Of a stretch of 64,000 bases of DNA, positions 33,209 through 40,795 are shown piece after piece. A program made the position numbers and the translations under genes. The notes under the pieces were generated by a model. That model did no database searches, was not told where the DNA came from, and saw nothing but the letters and a program-made list of their open reading frames with translations. The stretch covers positions 141,077-205,076 of the forward strand of contig JAJBSV010000009.1 in NCBI GenBank assembly GCA_020861185.1, in the 5' to 3' direction. The stretch is from Ruminococcus sp. GTDB lineage: Bacteria > Bacillota > Clostridia > Oscillospirales > Ruminococcaceae. Position 1 is the first letter of the stretch. The number at the start of each line of letters is the position of its first letter.

Positions 33209-33772
33209 TCAAAGCACCTTGACCATTGAAATCTCGTCAAGAAGCCTGCCGTCGGCAAGCTTGACGGCGTTTGGTTTGTGGGCGACTTCCTTGAAGCCCA
33301 TCTTTGTGTAGAGACCGAGAGCCCGGGTGTTGCCCTCGAGGTAGTCAAGCTCAATCTGCATGATTTCGCCGCGCTCATAGGCGTTCTGGATGAGCTCATT
33401 GAACATGGCAGTGCCGATTCCCAAGCCCCAATACTTTTTGATAAGACCGACGCCGACAGTGGCACGATGGGCGGTTTTGACACGGGTGTTGTAGCTTATG
33501 AAGCAGTTTCCTACAAGCTCGCCGTCGACGAAGCAACAAATCATCAGCTTGTCGGGATTAGAGATATTGTCCCCGATAATCTCCTGTTCTCTCTTCAAGC
33601 CCTCCTCGCCTTCCCATCTTTCGGATTCCCTCGGGTCAGACATGAGAAAATCGGTCTCAGTGGCGGTGGTGATAAGATAGTTGATCAAAGCCGGGCAGTC
33701 GGAGAGCTCAGGACTGCGGAAAATGGCCTTGCGACCGTCTTTAAGGGCTATTGTTTTTGGTGGGAATGTCAT
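33209..33772 (-). CDS. GNAT-family N-acetyltransferase
   Basis: A 187-residue acetyltransferase with the GNAT fold. The acetyl-CoA loop region reads VGVGLIKKYWGLGIGTAMFN (V/I-x-x-x-x-R/Q-x-x-G-x-G/A variant), followed by IELDYLEGNTRALGLYTKMG, the usual motif B with the NxxAxxLYxKxGF signature. Its ATG overlaps the toxN stop by ATGA, so it is translated together with the type III toxin. The sequence resembles ordinary RimJ/RimL-like or small-molecule acetyltransferases, not the TacT toxins. Substrate unknown. Confidence 0.9.
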   Translation of the reverse strand: MTFPPKTIALKDGRKAIFRSPELSDCPALINYLITTATETDFLMSDPRESERWEGEEGLKREQEIIGDNISNPDKLMICCFVDGELVGNCFISYNTRVKTAHRATVGVGLIKKYWGLGIGTAMFNELIQNAYERGEIMQIELDYLEGNTRALGLYTKMGFKEVAHKPNAVKLADGRLLDEISMVKVL

Positions 33773-34278
33773 GGGTTTGTCCTTTCTTTGTCTATGTATT
33801 CTTTATACGCCTGTTCAAGCAATTTGAAATCACAACTGTTATCGGTTAAGATTTGCTTGCGGTTTGTCACAACCATGTTGTAAATCTTCTCCGCCTTTTT
33901 CTGAATCCGTTCGGAATTGCTCTGACAGAAGCGGTACTCCTTATCCAGAAGTCTTCTGTACCTCTCATCCGAAATATCCTTGATTACAAGTCTTGTAAGA
34001 CATTCTTCGGGAACCGGAACCATATAGTTGAATCGGAGCGAACCCTTTGTCTCCTGAGAATCGCCGGGAACTTTAATCAGAATGTTGGCTTCCTGAGGTT
34101 TCGTGTATGACGACACAGAAACATAATACTTGATATCTCCGACCTCCAGAACAGCACCGAAAGCAAATTTATTTCTGTTCGCATATTTCACGTTTGGAAC
34201 TCTTGTGAAACCACGGTGTTCCCTCTCATATTGTTGCAAATAGTCGATATAATCCTCGTCAATCCGATAAAAGTCCAT
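33769..34278 (-). CDS. toxN: Type III toxin, ToxN/AbiQ family endoribonuclease
   Basis: A 169-residue ToxN/AbiQ-like endoribonuclease. Visible family features are the N-terminal MDFYRIDEDYIDYLQQYE, the FAFGAVLEVGDIKYYVSVSS strand pair (with the usual Y-x-P/S-x-S-S type motif), RFNYMVPVPEE and the C-terminal helix YRFCQSNSERIQKKAEKIYN. Such toxins cut cellular and antitoxin RNA and are inhibited by a repeat RNA. The start at 34278 (GGAGGAAAT upstream) follows 12 bp after a terminator, which in turn follows three 35-bp repeats. The gene overlaps the next (GNAT) by ATGA. Confidence 0.9.
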   Translation of the reverse strand: MDFYRIDEDYIDYLQQYEREHRGFTRVPNVKYANRNKFAFGAVLEVGDIKYYVSVSSYTKPQEANILIKVPGDSQETKGSLRFNYMVPVPEECLTRLVIKDISDERYRRLLDKEYRFCQSNSERIQKKAEKIYNMVVTNRKQILTDNSCDFKLLEQAYKEYIDKERTNP

Positions 34279-34290
34279 ATTTCCTCCGAT

Positions 34291-34324
34291 AAAACTATAG
34301 GGAGACAAGAAACTTGCCTCCCTA
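34291..34324 (-). terminator. Attenuating terminator between toxI and toxN
   Basis: A 12-bp stem (34313-34324 with 34298-34309, loop TTT) with one G-U type pair, followed by TAGTTTT on the minus strand. In type III loci such a leaky terminator sets the antitoxin to toxin ratio. Confidence 0.88.
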
Positions 34325-34331
34325 CAAATAA

Positions 34332-34436
34332 GGTTCGCATTCAAAGCAGCGAAGCACTTCAATTAACGGTCACATTCAGAGCAGTGAAGCGCTCAAATTA
34401 AGGGTCGCACTCAAAGTAGCAATGCTCTTAAATGAA
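34332..34436 (-). repeat. Three tandem 35-bp repeats (antitoxin units)
   Basis: Unit borders on the minus strand: 34436-34402, 34401-34367 and 34366-34332. They start TT(A/C)ATT and end with GTGCGACC-like or GCGAACC; the last two differ at about 8 of 35 positions. Three units of 35 nt are close to the antiQ arrangement (35 nt, just under three copies). Confidence 0.92.
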
Positions 34437-34465
34437 CTGAGGCGCATCGCCCCTTGTTCACTTAT

Positions 34466-34494
34466 ATTATACGCGATAATTCTCGAAAATGCAA
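34466..34494 (-). promoter_or_regulatory. Promoter of the toxI-toxN locus
   Basis: TTGCAT (34489-34494), 17-bp spacer, TATAAT (34466-34471) on the minus strand. Confidence 0.85.
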
Positions 34495-34541
34495 TAGCTT
34501 TCAAGAAAAAAATTTATCCTTTCTCGCAAACGTGTTCGCCA

Positions 34542-35237
34542 TCAGGCGAACTTCTGCCCATAGTAAGCATTCGCTCCGTGCTTTCTTAAATAATGCTTAT
34601 CAAGAAGCTCCTGTTGCATAGGTTGAAGTTCGGGATTGAGGGCGTAGGCACGGATTGCCATCTTGGCGCATTCTTCGAGAATTACGGCGTGGTGAACCGA
34701 GTCGACGGCGTTCTTGCCCCAGGTGAAGGGTCCGTGAGAGTGGACGAGGACAGCGGGGATAGCGTCGGGGTCCTTGTCCTTGAAGGTCTCGATTATGACA
34801 AGACCGGTGTTCTTTTCGTAGTCGGTTGCGATTTCCTCGGGAGTCATCTTCCTTGTGCAGGGAATTTCGCCGTAGAAATAGTCGCCGTGGGTCGTTCCCA
34901 ATGCCGGGACTCCCCTGCCCGCCTGCGCAAATGAGGTCGCATAGGACGAGTGGGTGTGGGTGACGCCGCCGATGTTCGGGAAAGCCTTGTAGAACTCGAC
35001 GTGGGTCGGTGTGTCGGACGACGGATTCAGGTCTCCCTCAACGACTTTGCCATTGAGATCTACAACGACCATGTCTTCCGGCTTCATCGTGTCGTACTCA
35101 ACGCCCGAGGGCTTGATGACGACGAGCCCGCTCTCACGGTCGATTCCCGAGACGTTGCCCCAGGTGAAGGTGACGAGTCCGTATTTCGGGAGAAGCATAT
35201 TTGCCTCCCAGACCTCTTTTTTCAGTTGTTCCAGCAT
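34542..35237 (-). CDS. araD: L-ribulose-5-phosphate 4-epimerase
   Basis: Converts L-ribulose-5-phosphate to D-xylulose-5-phosphate in arabinose use. The 231-residue class II aldolase-fold protein shows [17 protein letters not shown], the zinc-binding [15 protein letters not shown] and HSHGPFTWG. The start at 35237 is supported by AAAGGAAG upstream. No araA or araB lies in the window, so the gene stands apart from a pathway operon. A short hairpin (34535-34550) overlaps its stop codon. Confidence 0.93.
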   Translation of the reverse strand: MLEQLKKEVWEANMLLPKYGLVTFTWGNVSGIDRESGLVVIKPSGVEYDTMKPEDMVVVDLNGKVVEGDLNPSSDTPTHVEFYKAFPNIGGVTHTHSSYATSFAQAGRGVPALGTTHGDYFYGEIPCTRKMTPEEIATDYEKNTGLVIIETFKDKDPDAIPAVLVHSHGPFTWGKNAVDSVHHAVILEECAKMAIRAYALNPELQPMQQELLDKHYLRKHGANAYYGQKFA

Positions 35238-35298
35238 AACTAATCTTCCTTTCAATGGTTTTTATAAGTCAACATTTTGCTTTGATTCTCATATACTG

Positions 35299-35784
35299 TC
35301 AATAGTCAACCGTTGCGACGAGTATGCCCTTTTCGTTCGGGAAGATGTCGATGGTGGCATAGGACGGCGGAAATCCATCCTTCGGGAGCGCAAGGCTTCC
35401 CGGATTGACATAGTAGATGCCGTTTATATAGTCGCAAGCCCGGCAATGGGTGTGACCATAGACGACGACATCGGCACGGTTCTGGTATGCAAGCTCCTGC
35501 AAGCTTTCGAGCCCGTATTTGACGTGGTGGAGATGCCCATGCGTCAGGATTATCTTCTTCCCTGCGGCTTCGATAACCTGAATCGGAACATCATAACAGG
35601 TATAGTCGCAGTTACCGGGAACGGTGACAAGCTTGATGTCCGGGAACATCTCGGGAATATTGCGGACATCTTTCAGGACATCTCCCGCAAAGAGATAGAT
35701 GTCGGTTGTGTCCTTGGTTCTATTTATCAGATCCTCGACCCGGGCATGAAGACCATGGGAGTCGGAGAAGGCAATTATTCGCAT
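35299..35784 (-). CDS. yfcE: YfcE/MJ0936-family phosphodiesterase
   Basis: A 161-residue metallophosphoesterase. The metal ligands appear in order: FSDSHG, FAGDV, VPGNCD, LTHGHLHHV and YGHTHC. The family hydrolyses phosphodiesters with Mn2+; the natural substrate is unclear. The start at 35784 follows GAGGTG. The gene lies between araD and a divergent unknown cluster. Confidence 0.9.
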   Translation of the reverse strand: MRIIAFSDSHGLHARVEDLINRTKDTTDIYLFAGDVLKDVRNIPEMFPDIKLVTVPGNCDYTCYDVPIQVIEAAGKKIILTHGHLHHVKYGLESLQELAYQNRADVVVYGHTHCRACDYINGIYYVNPGSLALPKDGFPPSYATIDIFPNEKGILVATVDY

Positions 35785-35875
35785 TACAACACCTCTCAAA
35801 TTATTCTCACATATTGATATAATAGCACAACATCAGGTTTTGTGCAACCTAAATTTTAGCACTTGGAGGTGCGAT

Positions 35876-36122
35876 ATGAATCTTAACGACAGGCAGATTG
35901 AATACTTGATTAAAAACGCTTCGGCGAAGCTTGGTGTGAGTGAGGAGCAGCTTCGGACCGAGCTCAAAAACGGGACTTTTGACAGGCTCTTGGGGTCTCT
36001 TCCAAAAAAACGAGGCGCAGAGGCTGACAACGGCGCTTTCGAACCCGGCGACGGCTCAGGTGGTGCTTTCCAGTCCACAAGCAAAAGAGCTTATGAAAAA
36101 GCTCTTCCCGGATAACAAATAG
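35876..36122 (+). pseudogene. Small conserved protein split by a frameshift at an A7 run
   Basis: From ATG 35876 (TTGGAGGTGCGAT upstream) the frame reads MNLNDRQIEYLIKNASAKLG up to LLGSLPK. At the A7 run (36004-36010) the protein-like sequence moves to the +1 frame as NEAQRLTTALSNPATAQVVL and ends SPQAKELMKKLFPDNK. Without one A the product is about 81 residues. The unshifted frame gives a low-complexity tail (GAFEPGDGSGGAFQ). Function unknown; it is the first of three linked genes. Confidence 0.75.
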
Positions 36123-36152
36123 CATTTGAATTAAGCCAGAGGAGGTGGCGGC

Positions 36153-36506
36153 GTGGACGAATTTGCGGAGAAAATAAGTCAGGTGCTTTCGGATGAAGAG
36201 AGCATGAAGCAGATTGGCGAGCTTGCCGCCATGCTCGGGCTGTCGCCGGCCGGGAATCCTCAGCCGGAAGCTCCGAAGGCTCCCGAAAATCTCGATATGA
36301 GCGCAATTTCGGGGCTGATGCAGAAGATGAAGGGCTTTCAGCCGGACGACGACAACACCCGATTTCTTCTGGCGCTCCGTCCCCTTCTGGGCGAGGAAAA
36401 GCAGAATAAAATCGACCGTGCGGTGAAGGTGCTGAGGCTCTTGAATCTCCTGCCGCTCATCAGCGAAAGCGGTCTATTGGGAGGCGATTTCTTTGCCGGA
36501 CTCTGA
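36153..36506 (+). CDS. Conserved hypothetical protein of a three-gene cluster
   Basis: A 117-residue soluble helical protein with a GTG start behind AGGAGGTGGCGGC. A proline-rich spacer (PAGNPQPEAPKAPEN) separates an N-terminal helix from a C-terminal helical part (FLLALRPLLGEEKQNKIDRA, then VKVLRLLNLLPLI). I do not recognise a named family, though similar triads occur in Clostridia. Its end overlaps the next gene by 14 bp. Confidence 0.75.
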   Translation: MDEFAEKISQVLSDEESMKQIGELAAMLGLSPAGNPQPEAPKAPENLDMSAISGLMQKMKGFQPDDDNTRFLLALRPLLGEEKQNKIDRAVKVLRLLNLLPLISESGLLGGDFFAGL

Positions 36507-36804
36507 GTTTTCGAGAATGCAACAGGAAGCCTTAGAGCGCATGCGGGAAATGCAACGCCGCTCACGAACAGTCGTGAATCCTCCGCCGGAACCGACTCCC
36601 GAGCCTCCACCGACCCCTCCATCCGCTCCTCCCCGACCGGCTTTTCAGCCAAACTTAAACGTCAACAACCTGTTTCAGAACATACTCGGCGACGGCTTGA
36701 AATTAGATTCCGAAAAGGCTTTGATACTTATGATGCTGTTTATGCTGTATAAAAATAAGGCGGATATAAAGTTGCTCATTGCACTTGGGTATTTGCTTCT
36801 CTAG
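36493..36804 (+). CDS. Conserved hypothetical protein with proline-rich linker
   Basis: A 103-residue protein starting at TTG 36493 with GGGAGG 7 nt upstream. An N-terminal amphipathic helix (MQQEALERMREMQRRS) is followed by a Pro-rich linker (about 30-50) and a C-terminal part ending in a short hydrophobic stretch, LMMLFMLYKNKADIKLLIAL. It overlaps the preceding gene and probably acts with it. Function unknown. Confidence 0.72.
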   Translation: MPDSEFSRMQQEALERMREMQRRSRTVVNPPPEPTPEPPPTPPSAPPRPAFQPNLNVNNLFQNILGDGLKLDSEKALILMMLFMLYKNKADIKLLIALGYLLL

Positions 36805-36806
36805 TG

Positions 36807-36835
36807 TTGACTTTTTTCTGATTTAAATGTACAAT
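36807..36835 (+). promoter_or_regulatory. Promoter of the FTR-like/thioredoxin pair
   Basis: TTGACT (36807-36812), 17-bp spacer, TACAAT (36830-36835), 46 bp before the start. Confidence 0.82.
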
Positions 36836-36881
36836 ATCCTTAAGGGCAAACTAATATCACGAGCCCAAAAGGATGACTAAA

Positions 36882-37079
36882 ATGAAGCTGTACTACAACA
36901 AGGACGAAAAAATTGTCGAGGCTATCAGGAAGGGGCTTCTCAAGAAAGAGGGTCATTGCCCCTGCAAGTTAGAGATGAGCGAGGACACCATGTGCATGTG
37001 CAAGGAGTTCCGCGAGCAGGTCGCCGACCCGGAGTTTGAGGGCTACTGCCACTGCAGGCTTTACTATAAGGAAAAGTGA
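36882..37079 (+). CDS. Ferredoxin-thioredoxin reductase catalytic-chain-like protein
   Basis: A 65-residue protein with the three Cys pairs of the FTR catalytic subunit: CPC (26/28), CMC (38/40) and CHC (56/58). In FTR, four of these hold a [4Fe-4S] cluster and two form the redox-active disulfide that passes electrons from ferredoxin to thioredoxin. It is shorter than plant-type FTR. The ATG at 36882 fits the AAAGGAT site; the ATG three codons earlier sits on top of it. The thioredoxin gene follows after 17 bp, supporting the role. Confidence 0.85.
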   Translation: MKLYYNKDEKIVEAIRKGLLKKEGHCPCKLEMSEDTMCMCKEFREQVADPEFEGYCHCRLYYKEK

Positions 37080-37096
37080 AAGAAAGGATGTTTTAA

Positions 37097-37405
37097 ATGC
37101 TAACTGTTCTGACAAATGAAAATTTTGAGGCTGAGGTTATGGGTTCCACCAAGCCGGTTATTATCGACTTCTGGGCTGAATGGTGCGGACCGTGCAGAAT
37201 GATGTCCCCCATCGTCGACGAAATCGCCGAGGAGCACGAGGAATACAAAGTCTGCAAGTGCAACGTCGACGAAGCCGGCGAGCTTGCGAACAGGTTCAAG
37301 GTCACTGTCATTCCGACCATCGTCATGATTAAAAACGGCGAACTTGCCGCAACCTCGGTTGGGTATATGGAAAAAGAGGAGCTTCTCCAACAGCTCACCA
37401 AGTAA
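37097..37405 (+). CDS. trxA: Thioredoxin
   Basis: A 102-residue thioredoxin with the active site WAEWCGPCRMM near residue 30, the cis-proline in VTVIPTIVMI and the KNGE(x)A turn. It reduces protein disulfides in the cytoplasm. GGATG precedes the start. It forms an operon with the FTR-like gene and ends in a bidirectional terminator, suggesting a ferredoxin-fed thioredoxin system. Confidence 0.95.
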   Translation: MLTVLTNENFEAEVMGSTKPVIIDFWAEWCGPCRMMSPIVDEIAEEHEEYKVCKCNVDEAGELANRFKVTVIPTIVMIKNGELAATSVGYMEKEELLQQLTK

Positions 37406-37414
37406 AACCGCATT

Positions 37415-37452
37415 AAAAAAGCCGTCCCGATTGATTTCGGAACGGCTTTTAT
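37415..37452. terminator. Bidirectional terminator between trxA and the EF-G paralogue
   Basis: GCCGTCCCGA pairs with TCGGAACGGC (one mismatch) between A6 and T4ATT; serves both convergent genes. Confidence 0.88.
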
Positions 37453-37464
37453 TATGCTTAAATA

Positions 37465-39534
37465 TTACTCTTCGTCCGTCTTGAACTCGGCGATTACAGA
37501 ATCTACGAGGTTCGAGGGAAGTTGGTCGTAGCGGAGCTTATCGAGGGTGAATTCGCCCATGCCTCTGGTCATCTGGCGGACAACCATGGCGAAGTCGTGG
37601 GTTTCAGACTCGGGAATCTCGGCGGTGATGGTTGTCAAGCCCTTCTTGCCGGCGGGGTTCATGCCGAGGACTCTGCCTCTACGCTTATTGAGCTCGCCCA
37701 TCATGTCGCCGGTGTTGGCATCGGGAACGGTGACCTCGAGGCTGTCAATCGGTTCGAGGAGTACGGGGTTCGCCTGCTTCATACCTTCCTTGAAGGCGAT
37801 GGAAGCCGCCATCTTGAAGGACATTTCGGAGGAGTCAACCGGGTGATAGGAGCCATCGACCAAGGTAGCCTTGACGCCGACAACCGGGAATCCTGCAAGG
37901 ACGCCCTTCTTCATGCAGTCCTGAAGACCCTTCTCGACTGCCGGGAAGAAGTTACGCGGAACTGCGCCGCCGAAGACGTTCTCTTCGAAGACGAGCTCGT
38001 CGCTGTCGCAGGGCTCAAACTCAATCCAGACGTCGCCGTACTGACCGTGACCGCCGGACTGCTTCTTGTGTCTGCCCTGAACCTTGCACTTCTTGCGGAT
38101 GGTTTCCTTATAGGAGACCTTCGGAACGGAGGTGATGACATCGACGCCGAAGCCGGTCTTGAGCTTCGAAAGGGTCGAATCTATATGCTGTTCTCCGAGA
38201 CCGGAGAGAATCTGCTCGAATGTGGTGTCGTCCTGCTTGTATGTGAGGCTGAGGTCTTCCTCAAGAAGTCTCTGCATAGAGCCGGAAATCTTCGACTCGT
38301 CACTCTGAGTCTTTGCCTTGACGCAGACGGAATAGCAGGGCTTCGGGAAGGAAATCTTCGGGAAGGAAACGACTCTTGAAGCGTCGCAGATGGTGTCGTT
38401 TGTGTTTATAGACATCTTCGTTGCGACGACGATATCGCCCGCTGTTGCGAACTGGACTTCAACCTGCTTCTTGCCGACGAGATTGAGGAGCTTGCCGACC
38501 TTTTCGGTTCCGCCGGTGGTGGCATTGACAATCTCCTTGCCGCTCTCAAGCTTGCCGCTGATTACCTTGATGAAGGACATCTTTCCGACGAACGGGTCGG
38601 CAACGGTCTTGAAGACGAATGCGGAAAGGGGTGCGTCATTGTCGTGGGCAATGCTTACTTCGTTGCCGTCGGCATCGGTGGCCTTGACTTTGCCCAGCTC
38701 GTGAGGAGACGGAAGAAGCTTTGCGATATAATCAATAAGAATATCCACACCCGCGAGGTCAAGAGACGAAACGCAGGTAACAGGGGTGATCATGCCGCTT
38801 GCAATGCCGTTGTGGATAGCGTCGACGAGCTCTTCGTGGGTGAACTTTTCGCCATCGAGGAACTTCATCATCAGCTCTTCGTCGGTCTCGGCGACTGCCT
38901 CGCTCATAGCCTCGATAAGACCGTCGATACGGTATGTAGGCTCGGGCTCGCCGGCGTCGATAAGCTCGCCCTTGGGACCGTACTTATAGTTCTTCATTGC
39001 GAGCAAATCATAGTAGGAAACAATCTTGTTGTCCTTGATGAGCGGAACGACAATCGGGCAAACGGTAGAACCGAATTCTGTCTTTAAGTTTGTAAGGACG
39101 TTCGAGAAGTTTGCGTTCTCGTCGTCAATCTTTGTTACAACGAACATGTGCGGAGTCTTATGAGCCGTAGCGTTGTCATAAGCCTTCTTTGTTCCGACAT
39201 GGATACCGGACTTGGCGGATACCGTTATGAGCATACAATCAGCGGCATATGCGCCCTCAACAACTCCTCCGGCATAGTCGAAAAGACCGGGAGTATCGAG
39301 GATATTTACCTTCACGCCGTCCTTCTCATAGTAGGAAAGCGAAGTATAGATTGAGCACTTCTTGGAAATCTCTATCGGAGTATAGTCGGAGACTGTATTT
39401 CCATCGGCGACCTTTCCGAGTCTGTCGGTTACGCCTGCTTTGTAGAGAATTGCCTCGCAAAGAGCGGTCTTGCCCGAGCCGGAATGTCCTGCCAAGGTGA
39501 TATTTTTGATATGTGCGCTGTCGTAGGTTTTCAA
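37465..39534 (-). CDS. Elongation factor G-like GTPase (EF-G paralogue)
   Basis: A 689-residue translational GTPase with EF-G domain order. G1 is AGHSGSGKT (15-23) and G3 DTPG (80-83). G4 reads TKID (134-137) instead of NKxD, and switch I shows ISKKCSIYTSL where canonical EF-G has RGITI. These are features of EF-G-like paralogues (EF-G2-type) with poorly known roles; the true fusA would be in the str operon. The TTG start has GGAGAG upstream. It stands alone between a promoter and a terminator. Confidence 0.85.
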   Translation of the reverse strand: MKTYDSAHIKNITLAGHSGSGKTALCEAILYKAGVTDRLGKVADGNTVSDYTPIEISKKCSIYTSLSYYEKDGVKVNILDTPGLFDYAGGVVEGAYAADCMLITVSAKSGIHVGTKKAYDNATAHKTPHMFVVTKIDDENANFSNVLTNLKTEFGSTVCPIVVPLIKDNKIVSYYDLLAMKNYKYGPKGELIDAGEPEPTYRIDGLIEAMSEAVAETDEELMMKFLDGEKFTHEELVDAIHNGIASGMITPVTCVSSLDLAGVDILIDYIAKLLPSPHELGKVKATDADGNEVSIAHDNDAPLSAFVFKTVADPFVGKMSFIKVISGKLESGKEIVNATTGGTEKVGKLLNLVGKKQVEVQFATAGDIVVATKMSINTNDTICDASRVVSFPKISFPKPCYSVCVKAKTQSDESKISGSMQRLLEEDLSLTYKQDDTTFEQILSGLGEQHIDSTLSKLKTGFGVDVITSVPKVSYKETIRKKCKVQGRHKKQSGGHGQYGDVWIEFEPCDSDELVFEENVFGGAVPRNFFPAVEKGLQDCMKKGVLAGFPVVGVKATLVDGSYHPVDSSEMSFKMAASIAFKEGMKQANPVLLEPIDSLEVTVPDANTGDMMGELNKRRGRVLGMNPAGKKGLTTITAEIPESETHDFAMVVRQMTRGMGEFTLDKLRYDQLPSNLVDSVIAEFKTDEE

Positions 39535-39622
39535 GTTAATCTCTCCATTCTGTTATACTGTCGGCTGCACAATGTTCGCATCGGTTAGTTCGATTTGAAC
39601 AATAAAAACACGCTTCCTAACT

Positions 39623-39651
39623 ATTATATAACATTTTCGCACAAATAGCAA
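39623..39651 (-). promoter_or_regulatory. Promoter of the EF-G paralogue
   Basis: TTGCTA (39646-39651), 17-bp spacer, TATAAT (39623-39628) on the minus strand; the leader is about 80 nt. Confidence 0.78.
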
Positions 39652-39698
39652 TACCAAATTTCAGCTTTGAAATTTGTGCAAATTGCACAACTTTGCAG

Positions 39699-40715
39699 TT
39701 ATTTTCTCTTGCCTGCAACGGCTGTTACAGCCGCCGCAAGGGTTATTGCCATCGGCAGGAGTGCGATGGCGACGCCGGTTGTCGGGTTTTCGGCGGTTGC
39801 GGCGGTCTCCGCTTCGGTTTCGGACTCTGCTTCGGACGGGGCGGCGACGGTTTCATAGGCGGACAGCATCGCCTCCGCAATGGTGGCGTGCCCGGTAGCG
39901 TTCGGGTGGAAGTCAAAGTTCATGGTGAGAAGATTGACATTCGTGGCGATTCCGGCGGAGTATACATCCACAACAACGACGTTGTCGCTCATGGAATCAA
40001 CCTGTGTGAGGAGCGCATTGAACGCGGTCACTGCGGTGTCAAACAGGGTGCTCATCGCCGCATAGTCCTCGAGGACGGCAAGGGACGCATAGGGGTTGTA
40101 CTGATTCGCAAGAAGAATAATCGCGTCGCTGTTCACCGAGAGAATGTGGGTGATGATCGACTGGATATCCGCGATAGCGGTCGTTCCCGCTCCCGACACT
40201 GAGGCTACTGCCTCGGCGATTCCCTCGTCGGATGTCAGAAGCGACAAAACCGTCGAAATTTCTTCCTGATAGGAGGTGCCGTCGGTGAACCATGTCTGAA
40301 CGTCGGTGACGGTCAGATCCGTTCCGAAGGTGGCGTTATAGAGGTCCAAAAGATACTGATAGAAAGTGTGCAACAGGTCGTTGCCACCGATGGTGATGGT
40401 CACGACATCGACCATCGAAAGATACGAGTCATACTCCCCGGTCTCAAGGGTTTCCGCAAGAGTCGCGGCAGTCAGACCGGAAACGCCGTAGTTGATGGTG
40501 GTCGCGCCGATTTCCTCACCGAAAAGCGAGACAAAGCTCTCGGTGTCCGGGTCGGAAAGCCCGAAGCCCGCCGTGATACTGTCGCCGAGGGCGAGATATG
40601 TGGTCGTGTTCCGCGAGCTGATGAGCATATTCGACGCAAAAACTGTATTCGTCAGCACGCACCCGGCAAAAGCCATCGCCAAGGCTATGCTGAATATTCT
40701 TCTGATTGTTTTCAT
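39699..40715 (-). CDS. Secreted SGNH/GDSL hydrolase with NPTTG-like wall-sorting tail
   Basis: A 338-residue secreted esterase-type hydrolase. A signal peptide (about 1-28) is followed by block I LALGDSITAGFG (nucleophile Ser), block III TIGGNDLL and block V NFDFHPNATGHA (catalytic His). The C-terminus has an acidic/Ala-rich spacer, NPTTG, a hydrophobic helix and a KRK tail, i.e. the layout of a sortase substrate with an NPxTG-type motif. AAGGAGG precedes the start. It lies 80 bp downstream of the GH53 gene and may act on acetylated cell-wall or plant polysaccharide. Substrate not established. Confidence 0.85.
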   Translation of the reverse strand: MKTIRRIFSIALAMAFAGCVLTNTVFASNMLISSRNTTTYLALGDSITAGFGLSDPDTESFVSLFGEEIGATTINYGVSGLTAATLAETLETGEYDSYLSMVDVVTITIGGNDLLHTFYQYLLDLYNATFGTDLTVTDVQTWFTDGTSYQEEISTVLSLLTSDEGIAEAVASVSGAGTTAIADIQSIITHILSVNSDAIILLANQYNPYASLAVLEDYAAMSTLFDTAVTAFNALLTQVDSMSDNVVVVDVYSAGIATNVNLLTMNFDFHPNATGHATIAEAMLSAYETVAAPSEAESETEAETAATAENPTTGVAIALLPMAITLAAAVTAVAGKRK

Positions 40716-40795
40716 TGAGGATACCTCCTTGTTTTACACGGGAGACAAAATTCAGAAAATCTCCCCACGTTTGTTTATCGGTCAGGACTCAGGCA

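Larger units (their letters stand above)
34291..34459 (-). ncRNA. toxI: ToxI/antiQ-like RNA antitoxin precursor
   Basis: Transcription from the promoter at 34466-34494 would start near 34459, cross a hairpin-forming leader and three tandem 35-nt units (34332-34436) and reach a terminator before toxN. This is the standard order of type III systems: each unit, cut out by ToxN, folds as a pseudoknot that inhibits the toxin. The exact TSS and processing sites are inferred. Confidence 0.88.

Noticed and set aside
33209-33772. GNAT gene as a TacT-type acetyltransferase toxin
   Set aside because: Its sequence fits ordinary GNAT enzymes, it is larger than TacT proteins, and no RHH antitoxin gene is adjacent.
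34332-34436. Three 35-bp tandem repeats as a mini CRISPR array
   Set aside because: The units are directly adjacent without spacers, diverge from each other, and are followed by a terminator and a ToxN-family gene, which is the type III antitoxin layout.
36004-36010. Programmed -1 ribosomal frameshift at the A7 run
   Set aside because: The -1 frame hits a stop within a few codons; only the +1 frame continues the protein, so classical -1 slippage does not fit.
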